DNA of 7,189 nt from Patescibacteria group bacterium (GTDB lineage: Bacteria; Patescibacteriota; Microgenomatia; Levybacterales; UBA12049), in the NCBI GenBank assembly GCA_023485715.1, contig JAMCZG010000041.1:1-7189 (forward strand), read 5' to 3'. Positions 1 through 3,761 of this stretch are shown one piece after another. A model generated the notes under the pieces. The model saw only the letters and a list, made by a program, of their open reading frames with translations, was not told the DNA's origin and made no database searches. How positions within the stretch are numbered: the stretch's first letter is position 1; each line of letters begins with the position of its first letter. The translations under genes were made by a program, and so were the position numbers.

Positions 1-241
1 TCTTTTTTGCCTTTTTGAGTTCGTTTACCTTAACTTTCGAGCTTGAATTAAGCAGGCCATTCCTTATCTTTTTATATTGCGAAAGTATTACGGCAACCGC
101 TTCCTGAACCCTTTTTGAATCGACTCCGGCGTAAGAAGTAAGATTTCCGCAGTCTTGATAATGCTCAGACATTGTCCTCACATAATATGCAAGGCCTCTT
201 TTTTCCCTTACCTCGTGGAAAAGCCGAGAACTCATGCCACC
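1..241 (-). pseudogene. Partial second copy of the M16 peptidase gene, inverted
   Basis: Read on the minus strand from 241 to 1, this stretch encodes 80 residues collinear with the central to C-terminal part of the M16 peptidase at 1114-2400. It includes the second-domain motif HEVREKRGLAYYV. Position x pairs with 2156-x and no gaps are needed. I count 19 base differences in 241. Eleven are synonymous, seven fall in four replaced codons (Ser to Ala, Asn to Ser, Ile to Val, Glu to Lys), and one lies in the codon cut by the window edge. There is no stop codon. This pattern fits a copy that diverged while under protein-level selection, so a related strain or a paralogue. The first half, with the HxxEH zinc site, is absent: the homology ends at 241 and argS sequence follows. 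The 3' side leaves the window, so whether this is a pseudogene, an alternative 3' cassette or an assembly join cannot be settled here. Confidence 0.8.
1..241. repeat. Left arm of a 241-bp imperfect inverted repeat
   Basis: This is the reverse complement of 1915-2155, about 92% identical by hand count with no indels. The left arm may continue beyond base 1, since the mismatches near the edge do not prove an end. The inner end is sharp: 236-241 pair with 1920-1915, then similarity stops. Confidence 0.9.
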
Positions 242-363
242 AGAAATGTCAGATTTTAAAAAGCGAAAAAGAGGAATTCCGTCTTAGTTTGACTTCAAAA
301 ACAGGCGAAATTATTAAAGCCGGCCTTGGACTATTAGGTATTGAAGCTCCGGAATCAATGTAG
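241..363 (+). pseudogene. argS: Arginyl-tRNA synthetase, C-terminal fragment (last 40 codons)
   Basis: The plus strand reads QKCQILKSEKEEFRLSL and ends KAGLGLLGIEAPESM before the TAG stop. This matches the end of the DALR anticodon-binding domain of class I arginyl-tRNA synthetases, where a C-x-(I/V)-L segment is followed by an RL-x-L helix and the terminal LLGI-x-APE-x-M signature. ArgRS charges tRNA-Arg in the cytoplasm and is essential. Only the tail is present, since everything upstream is replaced at about base 241 by inverted M16 sequence. An ATG exists upstream in frame at 172, but the codons before 241 lie antisense to the M16 copy and are not ArgRS-like. Either an intact argS lies elsewhere and this is a remnant, or the join at 241 is an assembly error. 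Recognition is by family memory, not a search. Confidence 0.72.
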
Positions 364-364
364 T
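320..364 (+). repeat. 45-bp direct repeat, copy 1 (argS 3' end)
   Basis: These 45 bases are identical to 1002-1046. They cover the last 14 codons of argS, its TAG stop and one further T. Similarity ends on both sides: AAAG precedes here against GCTT in copy 2, and TTGA follows against GTTC. Duplication of the end of a housekeeping gene at both sides of a foreign gene is what site-specific integration into a gene's 3' end leaves. No integrase is present. Confidence 0.93.
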
Positions 365-393
365 TTGATTTCTTTTGGTAAAAGTAGTAAAAA
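365..393 (+). promoter_or_regulatory. Possible promoter of the orphan gene
   Basis: TTGATT (365-370), a 17-nt spacer and TAAAAA (388-393) lie upstream of ATG 400. The -10 element ends 6 nt before the start, the same geometry as the better promoters at 1078 and 6489, and no Shine-Dalgarno is visible. Both boxes match consensus at only four of six positions. The -35 begins directly after the direct repeat. Confidence 0.35.
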
Positions 394-399
394 TACTCA

Positions 400-957
400 A
401 TGAGTTTTTTGAGAGAGGTAGGGCAAAGGTTGGGTCTAGTAATAAGCGAAGATGAAAAAAGATTGAGAAAAGAGTTGCAAGCTCGTTCATCAGATGTTCT
501 TGTTTCGTCTCAGGTATCGCCGTATATTAATTTTATGGCTGAGAATGTCTCGAGAGCTAATATCCATAATCGTGTTGATGGAGAAAGTGGGATAGTGGAA
601 ACCATAGTTGATGGAAAACTCGAGGGGAAAAAGGTGGTTTTTAGAGCAAGTGCTTCTACTAACTTTTTCCCGGGTGAAGAATATTCTTATAAATCATCGC
701 TTACTCTTAGTTGTTCTACTCGACCAAGAGGTGCACTTCAAGATATAGTAAGCAGTGAAGAGTTAGCAGAAGTAGAATTTAGCGATGGATCTGGAAAAGT
801 AATTACTTGGACGGATCCGGAATTTGTCGCCCGTGCTGTCACACATGTGTTTGTAGTTTTAGGGTTTAAAACCCACTGGGAGGATCCAATACTTTTTGCT
901 GACAAGTTACAAAAGTTTTACGACTCTTTTCATAAAAAGGACAAAATAATTTCTTAA
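400..957 (+). CDS. Orphan hypothetical protein (185 aa) between direct repeats
   Basis: I do not recognise this protein. It begins MSFLREVGQRLGL, has a charged helical N-terminus (residues about 1-30), a middle rich in beta-type residues and serine (about 60-130), and a C-terminus with aromatic and lysine residues ending KKDKIIS. There is no signal peptide, clear membrane span, CxxC pair or known catalytic motif. It looks soluble and cytoplasmic. The gene sits alone in the segment bounded by the 45-bp repeats at 320-364 and 1002-1046, 36 nt after the argS stop and about 150 nt before the M16 start, so it looks like cargo of a small insertion. ATG 400 is chosen because it is the first start in frame and has a possible promoter just upstream. 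Codon choice is not obviously foreign by eye. That it is a real gene rests mainly on its 186-codon uninterrupted length and its fit to the interval. Confidence 0.65.
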   Translation: MSFLREVGQRLGLVISEDEKRLRKELQARSSDVLVSSQVSPYINFMAENVSRANIHNRVDGESGIVETIVDGKLEGKKVVFRASASTNFFPGEEYSYKSSLTLSCSTRPRGALQDIVSSEELAEVEFSDGSGKVITWTDPEFVARAVTHVFVVLGFKTHWEDPILFADKLQKFYDSFHKKDKIIS

Positions 958-975
958 TCTGCTTAATCAAAACTT

Positions 976-994
976 AGAACCCTTCACAGGTTCT
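976..994 (+). other. Small hairpin after the orphan gene
   Basis: AGAACC (976-981) and GGTTCT (989-994) form a 6-bp stem around a 7-nt loop, 18 nt after the stop codon. No T-run follows, so it is not a standard intrinsic terminator. It may be a weak terminator, an mRNA end-protecting hairpin, or chance. Confidence 0.35.
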
Positions 995-1001
995 CATGCT
1001 T

Positions 1002-1046
1002 CCGGCCTTGGACTATTAGGTATTGAAGCTCCGGAATCAATGTAGT
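1002..1046 (+). repeat. 45-bp direct repeat, copy 2 (duplicated argS tail)
   Basis: This is an exact copy of 320-364. Upstream bases (971-1001) are not argS sequence, so this copy is a detached tail. Downstream it runs into the M16 promoter region 67 nt before ATG 1114, the spacing expected if argS was once followed directly by the M16 gene. Confidence 0.93.
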
Positions 1047-1077
1047 GTTCTATTGTTTTACCTTTTGATGTACTATC

Positions 1078-1106
1078 TTGGCAAACGAAACTAAAAGTGC
1101 TACAAT
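1078..1106 (+). promoter_or_regulatory. Sigma70-type promoter of the M16 gene, predicted leaderless
   Basis: TTGGCA (1078-1083), a spacer of exactly 17 nt and TACAAT (1101-1106) each match consensus at five of six positions. ATG 1114 lies 7 nt past the -10, so transcription should begin at or within a base or two of the start codon. The in-frame TTG at 1078 is the -35 box, which argues against its use as a start. Confidence 0.65.
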
Positions 1107-1113
1107 CGCTTCT

Positions 1114-2400
1114 ATGCAATTCCACAAAACTACTTTACCAAACGGCCTCAGAATAATAAGCATCCCGATGCCATCCGTCGAAAGCGCAACGGTAATGGTG
1201 GTGGTCGGCGCAGGCAGCAGGTTTGAAAATAAAAACAACAACGGAATTTCCCATTTTTTGGAACACATGGCGTTTAAAGGCACAAAAAATCGGCCGTCGG
1301 CTTTAGCAATCTCTACCTTAATCGACGGGGTGGGGGGAGAATGTAATGCGTTTACTGGTAAAGAGGAAACAGGTTTTTACATTAAATCGGCCGCAACTCA
1401 CGTAGAACTTTCGTTTGACGTTCTGTCCGACATGCTCCAGCACTCGCTTTTTGACCCAAAAGAGATTAATAAAGAACGCGGAGTTATTTTAGAGGAAATC
1501 AATCTGTACGAAGACACGCCGTCCAGGAAAATCGGGGACGTTTACGAATCCCTTTTGTACGGAAATACGCCGATGGGTTGGGACATCGCCGGCAAAAAAG
1601 AAATAATTAAAAAAATTCATAAAAAAGACTTCGTCGATTATATGAAAAGTCTTTACAGCGCGAATAATATAGCTGTGGTAGTCGCGGGGGGCATTAAGCA
1701 CAATAAAATTGTTCAGCTTGCAGAAAAATATTTCGGGAAAATGAGGCATTCTGATACGTTAAAATATATTAAGACGATAGAAAAACAAAAAGAACCCAAA
1801 TTAGTCGTGAAACCGAAAAAAACAGAGCAGGTTCACATCGCTTTAGGCGTTAGAACTGTTCCGATCAACCATCCGCATAAATATCCCTTAATGCTTTTGG
1901 CATCGATTTTAGGCGGTGGCATGAGTTCTCGGCTTTTCCACGAGGTAAGGGAAAAAAGAGGCCTTGCGTATTATGTAAGGACAATGTCTGAGCATTATCA
2001 GGATTGCGGAAATCTTACTTCTTATGCCGGAGTCGATTCAAAAAGGGTTCAGGAAGCGGTTTCTGTAATACTTTCGCAATACAAAAAGATAAGGAATGGC
2101 TTGCTCAATTCAAATTCGAAAGTTAAGATAAACGAGCTCAAGAAAGCAAAAGAATTTGTTAAAGGGCATTTAATTTTGGAACTCGAAGACAGCCGGTCGG
2201 TTGCAGCATTTTACGCGAGCCAGGAATTACTGGAAAACAAAATTGATACTCCAGACCAGGTTTTACAAAAAATCGAAAAAGTTACACTCGAAGATATCGA
2301 AGAAGTCGCGAAAAAATATTTTGTCAACACAAATTTAAATCTCGCTGTAATCGGAAATTTTAACCATGGACAAAGACTTGAAAAAATATTAGAGTTATAA
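1114..2400 (+). CDS. M16 family zinc metallopeptidase (processing-peptidase type)
   Basis: This 428-residue protein is of the usual length for bacterial YmxG/MPP-beta-like M16B peptidases. It opens MQFHKTTLPNGLRII, the typical family start. The inverted zinc site HFLEH gives ligands His47 and His51 with catalytic Glu50. The distal glutamate follows in RGVILEEI (Glu128, 76 residues between). The second, non-metal domain carries LFHEVREKRGLAYYV (about 274-288), whose Arg and Tyr contact substrate in relatives. Such enzymes degrade or trim peptides. The true substrate is unknown. No signal peptide is visible, so it is probably cytoplasmic. I chose ATG 1114 over TTG 1078 because the homology starts there and a promoter occupies 1078-1106. 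The gene is followed 12 nt later by ndk, probably as an operon. A diverged inverted copy of its codons 268-347 lies at 1-241. Confidence 0.92.
   Translation: MQFHKTTLPNGLRIISIPMPSVESATVMVVVGAGSRFENKNNNGISHFLEHMAFKGTKNRPSALAISTLIDGVGGECNAFTGKEETGFYIKSAATHVELSFDVLSDMLQHSLFDPKEINKERGVILEEINLYEDTPSRKIGDVYESLLYGNTPMGWDIAGKKEIIKKIHKKDFVDYMKSLYSANNIAVVVAGGIKHNKIVQLAEKYFGKMRHSDTLKYIKTIEKQKEPKLVVKPKKTEQVHIALGVRTVPINHPHKYPLMLLASILGGGMSSRLFHEVREKRGLAYYVRTMSEHYQDCGNLTSYAGVDSKRVQEAVSVILSQYKKIRNGLLNSNSKVKINELKKAKEFVKGHLILELEDSRSVAAFYASQELLENKIDTPDQVLQKIEKVTLEDIEEVAKKYFVNTNLNLAVIGNFNHGQRLEKILEL
1915..2155. repeat. Right arm of the 241-bp inverted repeat, inside the M16 gene
   Basis: This is the partner of 1-241 and lies within the second half of the M16 coding region. 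The two arms enclose 1673 bp (242-1914) holding the argS 3' end, the orphan gene and the promoter plus first half of the M16 gene. Confidence 0.9.
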
Positions 2401-2412
2401 TAGAGTTAAATT

Positions 2413-2985
2413 ATGGAACAGACAGTAGTTTTAATAAAACCGGACGGAGTTAAGAGGGGATTGATCGGCGAAATAATCCACAGGTTTGAGCGGATGGGTC
2501 TCAAAGTAGTCGCGATGAAAATGGTTCAACCCGACGAAAACCTGCTTCTTAAGCACTACAAAAGCGATGATCCGGCGACTCTTAAAAGATGGGGCGAAAA
2601 AACCCTTAAAACTTACACTCAATACGGCAAAGATGCAAAAAAAGATTTAGGGACAGACGACCCGATGGAATTAGGCAAGATGGTCAACAAATGGCTTTTC
2701 GATTACGTTACAAGCGGTCCGGTTGTCGCGATGCTTTTAGAAGGCAAACACGCTGTGGAAAACGTAGTTACGATCGCCGGCCCGACAATGCCGGTCAATG
2801 CCCCGGCGGGTACAATCAGGGGAGATTTCTCGACAGATTCTGCGGCTTACGCAAACGATGAAAAACGGGGAGTAATGAATTTAGTCCATATCTCGGCGTC
2901 GGTCGAAGAAGCAAATTTTGAAAAAACCCTCTGGTTTACGCCCCAAGAAATCCACGATTACAAAAGGCTCGAAGAACTCCTTTAA
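2413..2985 (+). CDS. ndk: Nucleoside diphosphate kinase, long form
   Basis: The enzyme moves the gamma phosphate from ATP to other (d)NDPs through a phosphohistidine, keeping NTP pools balanced in the cytoplasm. Family hallmarks are VVLIKPDGVKRGLIGEI at the start (Lys9 for phosphate), HYK (Tyr49), SGPVVAMLLEG (101-111), GPTMP and GTIRGDF (Arg136), and the active-site histidine in NLVH (His159). It ends LWFTPQEIHDY and a short tail. At 190 residues it is about 45-50 longer than standard NDKs. The extra length is mostly a lysine-rich insertion at about 51-97, before the SGPVV strand, plus extra residues between GDF and NLVH. The active-site motif is HISAS rather than the usual HGSDS, and an arginine normal before GPT is a valine/threonine stretch. 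I recall similar long NDKs in candidate-phyla genomes. The gene lies 12 nt after the M16 stop, and its stop overlaps that of the convergent DsbA-like gene. Confidence 0.93.
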   Translation: MEQTVVLIKPDGVKRGLIGEIIHRFERMGLKVVAMKMVQPDENLLLKHYKSDDPATLKRWGEKTLKTYTQYGKDAKKDLGTDDPMELGKMVNKWLFDYVTSGPVVAMLLEGKHAVENVVTIAGPTMPVNAPAGTIRGDFSTDSAAYANDEKRGVMNLVHISASVEEANFEKTLWFTPQEIHDYKRLEELL

Positions 2986-3707
2986 TTACTTTTATCGATT
3001 TGTTCCGAAATTAATCGTTTCAATTCCTCGTAGCTTCCTGGATTTTCTATGCGAATTCCGTTTAAAAAGAATGTCGGAGTGGCGACGATTTCGGATTCTC
3101 CACCTTTTAAGTCTCCCTCTATCTTTTGCTTTGCTTCGTCGGAATTATAATCGGCCTTAAATTTTGTTAAATCAAGATTTATAGATTCTGCGTATTTTGT
3201 AAAAATCTCGTCAACATTTTTTTGTTCAGCCCATTTTGCCTGATTGGCAAACAAAAGGTCCTGCATTTCTTTAAATTTGCCCTGTTTGTATGCTGCATAT
3301 CCCGCTCTTGCCGCAGGATTAGAAGTTTGGTGTTGGGGGAGCGGAAAAAATCTGTATACATAAAGGATTTTATCGTCCATTTCGTCAAGTAGCTGTTTTA
3401 TCATCGTGTGGTACTGCGCACACGCAGGGCATTCAAAGTCTGAATACTCTATTAATATAGTTTTTGAATTATTATTTCCTAGTTTGATATCGTTTGCAGA
3501 AACAGGGGGAATATTCGCTGGCTTTTGTGGGGTGTTGGCCAATTTAAAGAACCCGAAAATAACAAGGATTACTATAACCGGAGTACCGATCCACATCAAT
3601 AATTTTTTGATCGTGTTTCTTCGTTTTAATGTGGCTTCTAATGTCTTCCTTTCGATTTTTTTAATTTCTTCCCGCTCTCTTTTTGTAAGTTTATGATCGT
3701 TTTCCAT
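2982..3707 (-). CDS. Membrane-anchored DsbA-family thiol oxidoreductase
   Basis: This 241-residue protein has a charged cytoplasmic N-terminus (about 1-34), one membrane span (about 35-56) and an extracytoplasmic thioredoxin-fold domain. That domain begins around 72 and shows ILIEYSDFECPACAQYH with the redox pair Cys93-Pro-Ala-Cys96. The helical insertion includes FFPLPQHQTSNPAARAGYAA. The cis-proline loop is VATPTFFLNG (Pro211). This is the DsbA/BdbD-like thioredoxin_4 layout. It probably forms or rearranges disulfides in exported proteins. No partner DsbB/VKOR gene lies in the window. It follows the PBP gene by 54 nt in the same direction and may be co-transcribed. An extended -10-like TGTGATAAT (minus strand, 3727-3719) could add a local promoter. 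Its TAA overlaps the ndk stop tail to tail. ATG 3707 fits the membrane topology. A transport-linked or BdbD-type role cannot be separated by sequence alone. Confidence 0.9.
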   Translation of the reverse strand: MENDHKLTKREREEIKKIERKTLEATLKRRNTIKKLLMWIGTPVIVILVIFGFFKLANTPQKPANIPPVSANDIKLGNNNSKTILIEYSDFECPACAQYHTMIKQLLDEMDDKILYVYRFFPLPQHQTSNPAARAGYAAYKQGKFKEMQDLLFANQAKWAEQKNVDEIFTKYAESINLDLTKFKADYNSDEAKQKIEGDLKGGESEIVATPTFFLNGIRIENPGSYEELKRLISEQIDKSN

Positions 3708-3718
3708 TGAATTTAAAT

Positions 3719-3727
3719 ATTATCACA
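3719..3727 (-). promoter_or_regulatory. Possible extended -10 element for the DsbA-like gene
   Basis: The minus strand reads TG-T-GATAAT, ending 11 nt before the ATG. No convincing -35 box is present at 17 nt, so this is weak. Read-through from the PBP gene would also serve. Confidence 0.3.
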
Positions 3728-3761
3728 TTTTGATCCTGAATTCTATGCTTTTAAAATGATT

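Noticed and set aside
172..363. Open frame starting at ATG 172 as an intact 63-residue gene
   Set aside because: Its first 23 codons are antisense to the inverted M16 copy. Only codons from about 241 resemble a real protein (the ArgRS tail).
976..994. tRNA arm (5-6 bp stem, 7-nt loop with a possible UCA anticodon)
   Set aside because: Neighbouring bases do not form an acceptor stem, D-arm or T-arm. The loop base after the anticodon is C and the TTCRA motif is missing.
1489..1749. Minus-strand frame of 86 codons inside the M16 gene
   Set aside because: It is antisense to strongly conserved M16 coding sequence, with no promoter or recognisable content.
2396..2401. Perfect TATAAT just before ndk as its own promoter
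   Set aside because: It overlaps the M16 stop codon, has no -35 at 16-18 nt, and the 12-nt gap favours co-transcription. Not excluded, but not supported.
2918..3160. Plus-strand frame of 80 codons spanning the ndk end and the DsbA-like gene
   Set aside because: It runs across two well-supported genes in other frames and is rich in unlikely residues. It is a shadow frame.
3406..3696. Plus-strand frame of 96 codons
   Set aside because: It is fully antisense to the DsbA-like gene and its hydrophobic stretch mirrors that gene's membrane span.
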